From: an uncultured Pseudomonadota bacterium
Lineage (GTDB): Bacteria > Myxococcota_A > UBA796 > SXON01
DNA length: 35,442 bases
NCBI GenBank assembly: GCA_903959175.1
Contig: CAJBVW010000371.1
Location: 1 to 35,442 of the forward strand
Direction: 5' to 3'
The position numbers and the translations under genes were made by a program. Under the pieces are notes generated by a model. The model saw only the letters and a list, made by a program, of their open reading frames with translations, ran no database searches and was not told where the DNA came from. Of this stretch, positions 1 through 8,058 are shown one piece after another (position 1 is the stretch's first letter; each line of letters starts with the position of its first letter).

Positions 1-489
1 ACCTACCCCCTGCCCGAGGCCCAGGTCGACCGCTTCTTGATGAAGCTGGTGGTTACCTACCCGACCATGGAGGAGGAGCGGACCATCCTCGAGCGCAGCT
101 CGCTGCCGACGCCGACGCCCGATACCGTGCTTCACCCCGAGCAGATTCTTGAGATGCAGGAGATGACCCGGCGGGTGACCATCAAGCCGATGCTCGCCGC
201 GTACATCGTCAACCTCGTGCAAGCGACCCGTCAGCCGGGGAGCATCTCGACCCGCCTCGCCCGGCTCATCCAGTTCGGCGCCTCGCCGCGCGCCACCATC
301 GCGCTCGCGGCGGCGGCGCGCGCGGCCGCGCTGCTCGACGGGCGCGAGTTCGCCACGCCCGACGACGTGAAGGAGATCGCGCTCGACGTGCTCCGGCATC
401 GCGTCCTCCTGACGTACGAGGCGGAGGCCGAGCAGGTGACGCCGGACCAGGTGGTCCGCGAGATCCTCGGCACCGTGAAGACCCCCTGA
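1..489 (+). CDS. moxR: MoxR-family AAA+ ATPase, C-terminal part (5' end outside window)
   Basis: The frame is open from base 1, so the gene begins upstream of the window; 162 residues are visible. It opens with [16 protein letters not shown], the MoxR segment following the arginine-finger/sensor 1 region. It continues through the helical lid to GASPRA, which carries the sensor 2 arginine, and then the ATPDDV helix typical of the family's last domain. The Walker A and B motifs lie upstream and are not visible. MoxR ATPases act with von Willebrand factor A proteins as chaperones for maturation or metal insertion. The next genes are DUF58 and Bat VWA proteins, the standard partners, so a role in that complex is a safe inference. 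A 15-nt gap separates it from the DUF58 gene, consistent with one operon. Confidence 0.93.
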   Translation, partial: TYPLPEAQVDRFLMKLVVTYPTMEEERTILERSSLPTPTPDTVLHPEQILEMQEMTRRVTIKPMLAAYIVNLVQATRQPGSISTRLARLIQFGASPRATIALAAAARAAALLDGREFATPDDVKEIALDVLRHRVLLTYEAEAEQVTPDQVVREILGTVKTP

Positions 490-504
490 GCGTCTGAAAG
501 CGCC

Positions 505-1362
505 GTGCTCACCTCAGACGAACTTCGTCAGATCCGCCGCCTGCAGGTGCAGGCCGGCCGACGCGTCGACAGCCTGCTCGCGGGCGACTACCGCTCCGCG
601 TTCAAGGGCAGCGGCATGGAATTCGAGGAGGTACGCCAATATGTGCCGGGTGACGACGTCCGCCGTATCGACTGGAACGTCACCGCGCGCACCGGCGAGC
701 CCTGGATCAAGGAGTTCCGCGAGGAGCGCGAGCTCACGCTCCTCATCCTTCTCGACGTGAGCGGCTCCGTCCGCTTCGGCTCCGGCGGCCGGGACGGGCG
801 CACCGACAAGCGGCTCCAGATGGCGCGCACCGCGGGCGGGCTCGCGTACGCCGCGCTCCGCACGGGAGACCGCGTCGGCCTCCTCTCGTTCAGCGACAAG
901 ATCCACCACTACCTGCCGCCCCGCCGCAGCCGCGGGCACGCGTGGCAGGTCATCAGCGCAGCGTTCGAGCACGTCGGAGACGACCACGGCACCGACCTCG
1001 CTGGCGCCATCGCCTACGCCACGAAGGTGCTGAAGCGCCGAGCGGTCGTGGCCGTACTGTCCGACTTCCACGCCGCGAAACCCTACGGGGGCGAGCTCGG
1101 CGCCCTTGTCCGGCGCCACAAGACGCACGCGCTCCTCTTCCACGACGCGCGGGAGGCCGCGTTCCCGAACGTCGGCCTGTTCACCCTGCGGGACGCGGAG
1201 ACCGGACAGGTCCGCGTGATCGACGGGGCGGCGCTCGCCGCCGCGCGCTCGGTGGACAGCCGCCTCGGGGAGCTCCGGCGCTACGGTGTCCGCGCCAGCG
1301 CGGTCTCCACCGACGAGGACGCGTTCTTGCGCCTCCAACAACACTTCCGGGGCACACGATGA
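505..1362 (+). CDS. DUF58 domain protein with VWA-like fold
   Basis: A 285-residue cytoplasmic protein with no signal peptide, starting at GTG. The N-terminal half holds the DUF58 signature (GMEFEEVRQYVPGDDVRRID, then WNVTART and IKEFREERE). The core then runs into a VWA-like domain with a MIDAS motif DVSGS (D84, S86, S88). DUF58 proteins are encoded between moxR and the bat genes in most Bat operons and probably bind metal or protein ligands through this site. The biochemical role in the family is not settled. The stop overlaps the next start as ATGA (1359-1362), showing translational coupling. The start was chosen because it is the first in-frame start after the moxR stop and the product then has normal family length. 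Confidence 0.9.
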   Translation: MLTSDELRQIRRLQVQAGRRVDSLLAGDYRSAFKGSGMEFEEVRQYVPGDDVRRIDWNVTARTGEPWIKEFREERELTLLILLDVSGSVRFGSGGRDGRTDKRLQMARTAGGLAYAALRTGDRVGLLSFSDKIHHYLPPRRSRGHAWQVISAAFEHVGDDHGTDLAGAIAYATKVLKRRAVVAVLSDFHAAKPYGGELGALVRRHKTHALLFHDAREAAFPNVGLFTLRDAETGQVRVIDGAALAAARSVDSRLGELRRYGVRASAVSTDEDAFLRLQQHFRGTR

Positions 1363-2150
1363 GCCCCGTGCTCCTCCTGGTCCTCGCGTGCGTGCGCGGC
1401 GACGCCGTGCCCCTCGCGGAGGGGGCCCCGGTGTGGGTCGAGGCGCGGCAGGTCCCGGCAGGTCAGGCCGTGCGCGTGCACGTCCCCCCGGGCACCACCC
1501 TCCCCGAGGTGGAGGGGCTCTCCGCGCGGGAGGTCGCGACCGACAACGGCGCCTCCGTGTGGGAGCTCACCGGCAACGACGGTTCCTACGTCGTCGACGT
1601 GCCCGCGGGCGCCACGGGCACGACGCGCCTCTTCGTGGACATCGGCGTCACCGGACCGACCGGCGGCCCGATGGAGGACCTCGTCGGCGTCGCCCCGCCG
1701 CCGCCGCCCGTGTGGCCGAATGTCCTCGCCGCGACCGTCGCGCTGGGCGCCCTCGTGGGGGCGGCCGTGTACGCATGGCGCCGCTTCCGTCCCATCCCGC
1801 CGCCGCCCCCGCCCGAGCCGGCCGACCGGGTGGCCCGTCGCGCCTGGGCCGCCCTCCGCGCCCGGGACGACCTCGACGCGGGCGTCCTCGCCGCCGAGCT
1901 GTCGGCGGTCTACCGTCGTTACCTAGAGGCGAGGCACACCTGGCCCGCCACCTCGCGCACCTCGCGCGAGATCCTCGACGCGCTCGCGGGGGACCTCCCG
2001 GCGATGCAGCTCGAGCGCGCCCGGCGGCTCCTGAACGCGATGGACATCGTGCGCTTCAGCGACCGCTCGACGCACGACGGCTTCTTCGCAAGCTTGGACG
2101 CCGACTTCGGGGCGCTCCTCTCCGTTGGGCCGGGGGGCACGCGTGCTTGA
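1359..2150 (+). CDS. Short Bat-operon membrane protein with BatD/DUF4381-like tail
   Basis: A 263-residue protein starting at the ATG that overlaps the DUF58 stop. It has a short hydrophobic N-terminus ending in LLLVLAC, which could be a signal peptide or lipobox. A small beta-rich exported segment follows, then a proline stretch, one transmembrane helix (about residues 119-138, from VWPNVLAATVALGA) and a second proline run. The cytoplasmic tail contains ELSAVYRRYLEAR and TSREILDAL, a pattern typical of DUF4381 proteins and BatD C-termini. A full BatD also lies downstream, so this is probably the small accessory protein found between DUF58 and BatA in many Bat operons. Its role is unknown; anchoring or assembling the VWA proteins is inference. 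It overlaps the batA start by 8 nt. Confidence 0.78.
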   Translation: MSPVLLLVLACVRGDAVPLAEGAPVWVEARQVPAGQAVRVHVPPGTTLPEVEGLSAREVATDNGASVWELTGNDGSYVVDVPAGATGTTRLFVDIGVTGPTGGPMEDLVGVAPPPPPVWPNVLAATVALGALVGAAVYAWRRFRPIPPPPPPEPADRVARRAWAALRARDDLDAGVLAAELSAVYRRYLEARHTWPATSRTSREILDALAGDLPAMQLERARRLLNAMDIVRFSDRSTHDGFFASLDADFGALLSVGPGGTRA

Positions 2151-3099
2151 GTGGATGCACCCCGCCTGGTTTGCCGCCCTCCCGTTGGCGCTCCTCCCCT
2201 GGCTCGCGTGGTGGCGCCCTCAGGCCATCCGCTTCTCCGTGCTCGGCGGCCTCGCGCCCGGGCGATCCTGGCGGGTGCTCGCCGCCCCGCTCCTCCCTTT
2301 GCTCCAGTCGGCGGCCATCGCGGGTGCGGTCTTCGCGCTCGCCCGTCCGCAGGAGGTCCGCCGCGAGACCACGCGCGAGTCCCAGGGGATCGACATCCTC
2401 CTGGCGATCGACACGAGCGACTCGATGGACGAGGCCGACATGCGCGCCGGCGCCCGGGAGCTCAGCCGTCTCGAGGCCTCGAAGCTGGTGATGGCGCGGT
2501 TCGTCGAGGAGAGGCCGGACGATCGCATCGGCCTCGAGGTCTTCGGCGAGGAGGCCTTCGTCCAGGTGCCGCTCACCCTCGACCACGAGGCGCTGGGCGC
2601 CTTCATCGGGCAGCTCGAGATCGGCATGGCCGGTCGGGCGACCGCCATCGGCTCTGCCATCGCCATCGGCACCAAGCGGATGAAGGAACTCGAAGCGCCG
2701 TCGAAGGTCATGATCCTCGTGACCGACGGCCGCTCCACCGCAGGCACCATCACTCCGCTCCAGGCGGCCGAGGCCGCGGCGGCGCTCGGCGTGCGCGTGT
2801 ACCCCATCGGCGTGGGCGGGGAAGGCGGCGGCGGGTTCTTCGGCTCCCGCGGCGCGACCATCGACGAGCCCTCGATGCGCGCGATCGCTGCGCGCACCGG
2901 CGGACGCTACTTCCGCGCGGCGGACACCGCGGCGCTCGCGCAAGTCTACACCGAGATCGACAGCCTCGAGCAGTCTTCCGCGCGCACCAAAGAGTTCGTA
3001 CATCGCGACGAGCGTTACCTCCTCGCGCTCCTTCCCGCGCTGGCAGCGTGGCTCCTCCAGGTCGCCCTCGGCGCCACCGTCCTCCGGAGGCTCCCATGA
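2143..3099 (+). CDS. batA: BatA, membrane-anchored VWA protein
   Basis: A 318-residue VWA protein. I start it at GTG 2143 because a GGGGGG run lies 5 nt upstream and the product then begins MLEWMHPAWFAALPLAL, the usual BatA opening. In-frame TTG 2125 and ATG 2155 are alternatives. The order is a TM helix near the N-terminus, a second hydrophobic helix (LLQSAAIAGAVFALARP), a VWA domain with MIDAS motif DTSDS (D90, S92, S94) and a C-terminal TM helix (LLALLPALAAWLLQVAL). BatA belongs to the Bacteroides aerotolerance family, placed in the inner membrane with the VWA domain facing the periplasm. The perfect MIDAS suggests divalent-metal-dependent ligand binding. It overlaps batB by ATGA. Confidence 0.92.
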   Translation: MLEWMHPAWFAALPLALLPWLAWWRPQAIRFSVLGGLAPGRSWRVLAAPLLPLLQSAAIAGAVFALARPQEVRRETTRESQGIDILLAIDTSDSMDEADMRAGARELSRLEASKLVMARFVEERPDDRIGLEVFGEEAFVQVPLTLDHEALGAFIGQLEIGMAGRATAIGSAIAIGTKRMKELEAPSKVMILVTDGRSTAGTITPLQAAEAAAALGVRVYPIGVGGEGGGGFFGSRGATIDEPSMRAIAARTGGRYFRAADTAALAQVYTEIDSLEQSSARTKEFVHRDERYLLALLPALAAWLLQVALGATVLRRLP

Positions 3100-5057
3100 T
3101 CTGGGCCCGCCCCGATCTGCTCGCGCTCCTGCTGCTCGTGCCCGTGGCGCTCCTGGTCGTGCTGCTCGTCGAGCGCGCGCGCTGGCGGGTCCTCGCGCTG
3201 ATCGCCGCGGTGGAGCTCCTCCCCGGCATCCTCCCGCCCGGCCTGAGAAAGGTCCGCGTGTGGCAGGCGTTGCTCACGGTGACGTCGATCCTGGGCATGG
3301 CTCTCGCCGCGGCCGGCCCGCGGCTCGGCTTCGACTGGCAACAACAGAAGGTCGAGGGCGTGTCCATCGCCGTGCTCCTCGACGTGTCGCGCAGCATGGA
3401 CGCGGCGGACGTGAGCCCCTCGCGCAGCGAGCGCGCGCGCCGGGAGATCCTCGATCTCGTCGGCATGTTGCGCGGCGACGCCGTCGGGCTCGTCGTCTTC
3501 GCGGCCGGTCCCTACGTGCGCATCCCCCTCACCGTCGACTACGACACCTTCGTCTGGGCCGTGGAAGACAGCTCCTCCGCCACGATCCGCGCCCAGGGCA
3601 GCGCCCTCGCGGGGGGGCTCGACGCCGCCACCGGCCTGCTGTCGAAGGCGGACGGGTCGGGCAAGGCCATCCTCCTCGTGAGCGACGGCGAGTCCCACGA
3701 CGAGCCCGCCGAGCTCACCCAGGCCATCGAGCGCGCAAAGGCCGCGGGCGTGCGGGTCTACGCCCTCGGGATCGGGGACACGGGCGGCGCCCCCATCCCG
3801 CTCGAGGAGGGCGGTTTCAAGAAGGACGCCGCGGGGAACATCGTGCTCTCTCGCCTCGACGAAGCCGTACTCCAGCAGGTTGCGTCGGCGACCGGCGGCG
3901 CCTACGTGCGTGCGGTGCCCTCCGACGACGACATCCGCGCCCTCTACGAATCGGAGATCCGCGGCAAGCTCGGCGCGTCCGAGCGCGGGATCCGGCGCGA
4001 GAAGCTCTGGCACGAGCGTTTCCAGTGGCCGCTCGGCGTCGCGCTCGCGTGCATGGCCGTGAGCTCGGCGCTCGGCATCGGGCGCATCCGCGCCGCACGG
4101 GTGGTCGCGGCCGCGGCCGCGTTCTTGCTGGCGGGAAGCCTCGTCTTTCCGTCGAACGCGCTGGCCGGGGTCGCGGAGGACGGTCAGGCCGCGCTCGCCG
4201 CGAAGAAGTGGGACCGCGCCGCTGAGCTCCTCGGGCAGGCCCGCGTGGAGGACCCCTCCGACCTGCAGACCACCCGCGGGCTCGCCGAGGCGTTGTATCG
4301 GTCGGGCCGTGAGCGGGAGGCCGAGCAGCTTTACCGGACCCTGGCGACGCAGGACCCCAAGAACAAGCCGATCTACCTCTACAACGCCGGAAACGCCGCG
4401 TACCGCGGCGGGCGCCTCGCGCAGTCCCTCGAGGACTTCAAGGCCGCTGCCGAGGCCGACCCGAAGCTCACGGCCGCGGCGAGCAACGCCACCGCCGTGC
4501 AGAAGGAGATCGCCGCGCGCACCGAGCAGAAGCCGCCGCCCGATTCCGGCGAGAGCGGGGACGATCAGGGCGGGGAAGGCGAGGACGGACAGGCGCAGGC
4601 GGGCGAGCAGGGCGACCCGAAGTCCGGCGAAGGTCAGCCTGCCGCGGGCGCTCCGAAGTCGCCCTCCGATCCGTCGTCTGGGAAGCCGTCGGACGCGGGC
4701 CAGCAGGATGGACAGGCGGATGCCCAACAGGGCCAGCCCGGCGAGGAGCCTCCTCCCGGGGAGAAGCCCCCCTCGGGCGCCCAGCCGTCCGGCGGCGCTG
4801 AACCCTCCGATCAATCTGGCGAACGCCCGCCCACGGCGGACGGCGCGACGGCCGATGGGAAGGCTGGCGACGGCGCCGAGGGTGAGCAGATCTCGGCGGC
4901 GGGCGAGTCTTCCGACGCGACGGGCGACGAGGCCGAGGGCCCCTCTACCGGCACCGGCGACATGACTGCGGAGGAGGCGTCCAGGCTCGTCGACTCGGTG
5001 CCGGACGGCAAACCCCGCGTGGTCGTCGCTGGGCGCGGAACGGAGAAGGACTGGTGA
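3096..5057 (+). CDS. batB: BatB-BatC fusion: VWA domain plus TPR and acidic low-complexity tail
   Basis: A 653-residue protein starting at ATG with CGGAGG 5 nt upstream. Residues 1-80 carry two hydrophobic helices. A VWA domain follows with MIDAS DVSRS (D96, S98, S100). Next are two hydrophobic segments near residues 309-330 and 334-358, the second (FLLAGSLVFPSNALA) looking like an internal signal or anchor. A TPR region follows at about 360-470 (AALAAKKWDRAAELLGQA; PIYLYNAGNAAYRGGRLAQS). The last 170 residues are rich in Gly, Pro, Glu, Asp and Gln, as in stand-alone BatC. BatB and BatC are thus joined in one polypeptide, an arrangement also known in some proteobacteria. It probably scaffolds BatA, BatD and BatE. 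The stop overlaps batD as GTGA. Confidence 0.92.
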   Translation: MIWARPDLLALLLLVPVALLVVLLVERARWRVLALIAAVELLPGILPPGLRKVRVWQALLTVTSILGMALAAAGPRLGFDWQQQKVEGVSIAVLLDVSRSMDAADVSPSRSERARREILDLVGMLRGDAVGLVVFAAGPYVRIPLTVDYDTFVWAVEDSSSATIRAQGSALAGGLDAATGLLSKADGSGKAILLVSDGESHDEPAELTQAIERAKAAGVRVYALGIGDTGGAPIPLEEGGFKKDAAGNIVLSRLDEAVLQQVASATGGAYVRAVPSDDDIRALYESEIRGKLGASERGIRREKLWHERFQWPLGVALACMAVSSALGIGRIRAARVVAAAAAFLLAGSLVFPSNALAGVAEDGQAALAAKKWDRAAELLGQARVEDPSDLQTTRGLAEALYRSGREREAEQLYRTLATQDPKNKPIYLYNAGNAAYRGGRLAQSLEDFKAAAEADPKLTAAASNATAVQKEIAARTEQKPPPDSGESGDDQGGEGEDGQAQAGEQGDPKSGEGQPAAGAPKSPSDPSSGKPSDAGQQDGQADAQQGQPGEEPPPGEKPPSGAQPSGGAEPSDQSGERPPTADGATADGKAGDGAEGEQISAAGESSDATGDEAEGPSTGTGDMTAEEASRLVDSVPDGKPRVVVAGRGTEKDW

Positions 5058-6667
5058 TCGGTATCGTATGGGTACAGGCCGCGCTCGCCGCTCAGGTCGC
5101 GCTCCGCCTCGACACCGAGCAGATCCGCGAGGGGCAGACCGTGCGCCTCGACCTCCAGGTCGTCGACGCTTCGGCGAAGGCCATCCCCAAGCTCGAGGTC
5201 CCCGAGGGGCTCTCGGTCGCCTTCAAGGGCCAGGGCCGCCAGGCGATGGTCCTCGACTTCCGCGCGACCTCCACCACGACCTTCAGCTACGAGCTCACCG
5301 CGCTCCAGCCGGGCACCTACACGGTTGGCCCCTACAGCGTCACGACGAGCGAGGGCGACCTGCTGACGCAGGCGGTCCAGCTCACCGTCGCGCCGCGCTC
5401 CGCCTCCGACACGGACAGCTTCACCGGCAACCTCGGGACCGACGTCGCGTGGGTGGGTCAGGTCCTGATCTACCGCTTGCGCTTCGAGACGGACAAGACC
5501 CTCATCCGCGGCGGCAGCCGGTGGACGCCGCCCTCGCCGCAGGGCTTCACCTCCGAGCCGACCGTCGAGGGCGTGACCGCCGAGTCCCGGCTGGAGCAGG
5601 ACGGCAAGGCGATCTCCGTGCTCGAACTCGACTTTCCGCTGCGCGCCTCGTCTCCCGGCAAGTGGACGGTGAACGGCGGCGTGCTCCAGACCCAGTACCT
5701 CGTCACGGACAAGAACCCGCGGCGGAGGAACCGGGCCCTGGAGGGGATGGGGATGTTTGGCGAGGCGCGCGACGAGGTCTACTCGACGCCTCCGCTCCCG
5801 GTCGAGGTCCGCCCGCTGCCGACGGAGGGCCGGCCCGCGGACGCCTCGGGGCTCGTGGGCCACTTCAGCGTGGCGTCCACGGCGTCCTCGCAGGCCACGA
5901 AGGTCGGAGACACCGTCACCGTCGAGGTCGTCGTCGAGGGAGACGGTCCCCTCGCGGGGTTCGCGCTGCCGCCGCTCGCGGGAGACGGCTTCCGCGTGTA
6001 CGACGATCAGCCGGTCGTCGTCGCCGCCATCGAGGACGGAAAGTACCACGCCAAGGCGACGTTCAAGCGCGCGATCGTGCCGCTTGAGCCTGGTGACCTC
6101 GCGGTGCCCGCGGTAGACCTCGCCTTCTTCGACCCGAGCGCCGGGGCGTGGGCCCGCGCCACGACCGAGCCGATCCGCCTGGAGGTCACCGGCGATGCGG
6201 CCCAGGCCAACCCCACCGTGTTCTCCCCGGACGGACCGCCGAAGGGCGTCTCGGCCCTCGGCGAGGACATCCTGCCGGTGCGCACGGAGTCCGTGCCGGC
6301 GAAGCCCTTGCCCCGCGCGTTGGCCCTCGCCTGGCTCGCTCCAGGCGGCCTCGCCCTCGTCGCCCAGGCCATCCTCGCCTTCGGCCGCCGCACGCCGCGC
6401 GCGGGGCGGGCGCGCCGCGAGGACTTCTCCGACCTCCCGATGGACGCCGAGGGGCGCCTCGCGGGGATCGAACGTATCTTTCGCGAGCGGGTCGCTGGGC
6501 GCCTTGGCATCGCGCCGGAGGCCCTCCGCCGCGAAGATCTCGCCGCGCTCGGACCCGCGGCCGAGGAGGCCGAGGCCATCTACCGCGCGCTCGAACGCCG
6601 GCGCTACGGGGGCCACGATGCCGTGGTCTCCGAGGAGAGGGTCCGTGCCCTCGTGGAGGGCTGGTGA
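5054..6667 (+). CDS. batD: BatD, large periplasmic beta-rich protein
   Basis: A 537-residue protein starting at the GTG that overlaps the batB stop. It has a short hydrophobic leader (MIGIVWVQAALAAQ). The body is a large exported beta-rich region with the BatD pattern, including QIREGQTVRLDLQV near the N-terminus and repeated immunoglobulin-like segments. One transmembrane helix lies near residue 420 (PRALALAWLAPGGLALVAQA). A cytoplasmic helical tail of about 100 residues ends at ERVRALVEGW. BatD is the oxygen-tolerance or ligand-binding partner in Bat operons; its molecular activity is not established. The leader is short for a signal peptide, so the first residues may act as an uncleaved anchor. 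The junction with batE is GTGATG. Confidence 0.9.
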   Translation: MIGIVWVQAALAAQVALRLDTEQIREGQTVRLDLQVVDASAKAIPKLEVPEGLSVAFKGQGRQAMVLDFRATSTTTFSYELTALQPGTYTVGPYSVTTSEGDLLTQAVQLTVAPRSASDTDSFTGNLGTDVAWVGQVLIYRLRFETDKTLIRGGSRWTPPSPQGFTSEPTVEGVTAESRLEQDGKAISVLELDFPLRASSPGKWTVNGGVLQTQYLVTDKNPRRRNRALEGMGMFGEARDEVYSTPPLPVEVRPLPTEGRPADASGLVGHFSVASTASSQATKVGDTVTVEVVVEGDGPLAGFALPPLAGDGFRVYDDQPVVVAAIEDGKYHAKATFKRAIVPLEPGDLAVPAVDLAFFDPSAGAWARATTEPIRLEVTGDAAQANPTVFSPDGPPKGVSALGEDILPVRTESVPAKPLPRALALAWLAPGGLALVAQAILAFGRRTPRAGRARREDFSDLPMDAEGRLAGIERIFRERVAGRLGIAPEALRREDLAALGPAAEEAEAIYRALERRRYGGHDAVVSEERVRALVEGW

Positions 6668-7389
6668 TGCTCCTGTTCGCGGCAACCCTCGCCTTCGCCT
6701 CCTCCGATGCCCGCTTCAGCACCGCCAACGCCGCGCTCGCCGCGGGTGACCTCCCCGCCGCCGAGGCGGGCTACCGCGAGGTCATCGCCGACGGCTACGG
6801 CACCGGCGACGTCTGGTACAACCTGGGCAACGTCCTGTACCGCCAGGAGCGGCCCGCCGAGGCCGTGCTCGCCTGGCGCAACGCCGCGGCGCGGCTCCCC
6901 CGGGACCCCGACATCGAGGCCAACCTCGACTTCGTGCGGCGCACCCTGCGCGACGGCGTGATCGCTGCCGATCCGCGCCCCTGGTTCGCCCCGTGGCAGG
7001 CCGCCCTCACCCCCGACGAGGGGATCTGGCTGGGCGCGATGGTCGCGGGCCTCGGCCTCGTCGCGCTCGCGTTGCGCGCCCGCCTGCCGCATGTCCCGCT
7101 CGTGGGGCTCGGCCTCGGCGGCGTCGTCCTCGGCGGCGCGCTCGCCGCGGGCGGCCTCGTCGAGGCGGCGCTTCCGCCGGTCGCCGTGCTCCTCGTGCCG
7201 GAGGCCACGGCCACGTCCGATCTCGGCGGCGGCGTCGATCTCTTCGTGGTCCACGCCGGCGCCGAGCTCTTGACCTCGGAGGAAGAGGCGAATCACACGC
7301 TCGTCATCCTGCCGGACGGGCGCAAGGGCTGGCTCCCGAGCGCGTCGCTCGGCGTTGTGGACCCGTCTCGTCCCGCTCCGGTGTTATGA
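6667..7389 (+). CDS. batE: BatE, TPR plus SH3-like membrane protein
   Basis: A 240-residue protein starting at ATG 6667 (GTG 6664 is also in frame). The signal-peptide-like start (MLLFAATLAFASSDA) is followed by two TPR units, including DVWYNLGNVLYRQERPAEAV. Two transmembrane helices follow (GIWLGAMVAGLGLVALAL and LVGLGLGGVVLGGALAAGGL). The C-terminal beta domain (LTSEEEANHTLVILPDG, RKGWLPSASLGVV) resembles a bacterial SH3 domain. This TPR/TM/SH3 order is diagnostic for BatE. It should sit in the inner membrane with the SH3 domain in the periplasm. Its stop overlaps an in-frame ATG of the next gene (ATGA, 7386-7389), so the lipoprotein that follows belongs to the same transcript. Confidence 0.9.
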   Translation: MLLFAATLAFASSDARFSTANAALAAGDLPAAEAGYREVIADGYGTGDVWYNLGNVLYRQERPAEAVLAWRNAAARLPRDPDIEANLDFVRRTLRDGVIAADPRPWFAPWQAALTPDEGIWLGAMVAGLGLVALALRARLPHVPLVGLGLGGVVLGGALAAGGLVEAALPPVAVLLVPEATATSDLGGGVDLFVVHAGAELLTSEEEANHTLVILPDGRKGWLPSASLGVVDPSRPAPVL

Positions 7390-7406
7390 GCGCGCGCGGA
7401 GGCGTC

Positions 7407-7916
7407 ATGTATCGTCTGCTCCTCGGCTTTCTGCTCCTGACCGGCTGTGGCTGGGAGGGTCGCGTGCGGCTCCTCTCCGACGCGGAGTTCGACCACTACT
7501 ACGCGCTCAAGCCGTACATGGCCGACGCGGACCGCAAGACCTTCCTCAAGATGAAGACCGAGGAAGAGCGGAACGCCTTCCTGAAAGAGAAGGGTCTCTG
7601 GGAGAAGTTCTACAAGTACCCGGAGAACATCCGCAAGGCGATCGTCGCCGGCGCCGTGCAGAACGGCTGGACCAAGGACATGGTCTACATGGCCTGGGGC
7701 GCCCCCTTCGACAAGCGCGCCCTGGCCGGCCGCCCCGCACCACGCTCGGAGCTCCTGGTCTACCGCTTCGAGAAGCAGGATGACGGCACCGTGCTCGTCT
7801 ACGTGCCCGACAGCAAGACCGAGTACACCGCCGTCGAGCGCTTCGTGCGCGAGGTCTACCTGGACAGCGACCAGGTGACCGAGATCGTCGAGCGCAAGGG
7901 CTGGGTACAGCAGTAG
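7407..7916 (+). CDS. Small lipoprotein, last gene of the Bat operon
   Basis: I do not recognise the family. From ATG 7407 the product is 169 residues and opens MYRLLLGFLLLTGCGWEG, a clear lipoprotein signal with lipobox LLTGC. The mature part is charged and soluble, rich in Lys, Glu, Tyr and Asp. A segment near the middle (GWTKDMVYMAWGAPF) recalls the helix-strand module of small BamE/SmpA-like lipoproteins, but the match is loose. I chose 7407 because GGAGG lies 4 nt upstream and the signal peptide is compact. ATG 7386, which overlaps the batE stop, would add seven residues and is a real alternative. The position suggests a partner of the Bat complex. Confidence 0.82.
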   Translation: MYRLLLGFLLLTGCGWEGRVRLLSDAEFDHYYALKPYMADADRKTFLKMKTEEERNAFLKEKGLWEKFYKYPENIRKAIVAGAVQNGWTKDMVYMAWGAPFDKRALAGRPAPRSELLVYRFEKQDDGTVLVYVPDSKTEYTAVERFVREVYLDSDQVTEIVERKGWVQQ

Positions 7917-7923
7917 GTCAGGG

Positions 7924-7950
7924 GCGCGCGCAGCATCCGCGCGCGTCTTT
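7924..7950 (+). terminator. GC-rich hairpin closing the Bat operon
   Basis: Eight bases after the last Bat-operon stop, GCGCGCG (7924-7930) can pair with CGCGCGC (7938-7944) around a 7-nt loop, and is followed by GTCTTT. The T tract is short, so efficiency is uncertain. It is the only candidate terminator before the radical SAM gene. Confidence 0.5.
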
Positions 7951-8058
7951 GGTAGTCCGGTCCCCGCTCCGCGTGGAGACGTGCGCGCGGGGAGGGCTCG
8001 GGGCTGGCAATCGCTATCGAGCGGGTCTACTGTAGGGGCCCAGGCGTGGAGCGCAGTG

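Noticed and set aside
514-1344. Long open frames on the opposite strand of the Bat genes, and many similar frames elsewhere
   Set aside because: They are the usual antisense and off-frame openings of very GC-rich coding DNA. Their translations are Arg/Ala/Pro-rich and lack domains, while the plus-strand genes have clear family motifs.
4540-5000. Apparent repeats in the acidic tail of the BatB-BatC protein
   Set aside because: These are low-complexity Gly/Glu/Pro/Gln codons expected in BatC tails. I saw no exact tandem DNA repeat.
8000-8030. TGGCA element resembling a sigma-54 -24 box before the radical SAM gene
   Set aside because: The -12 GC is missing at the required spacing, so it is not a sigma-54 promoter.
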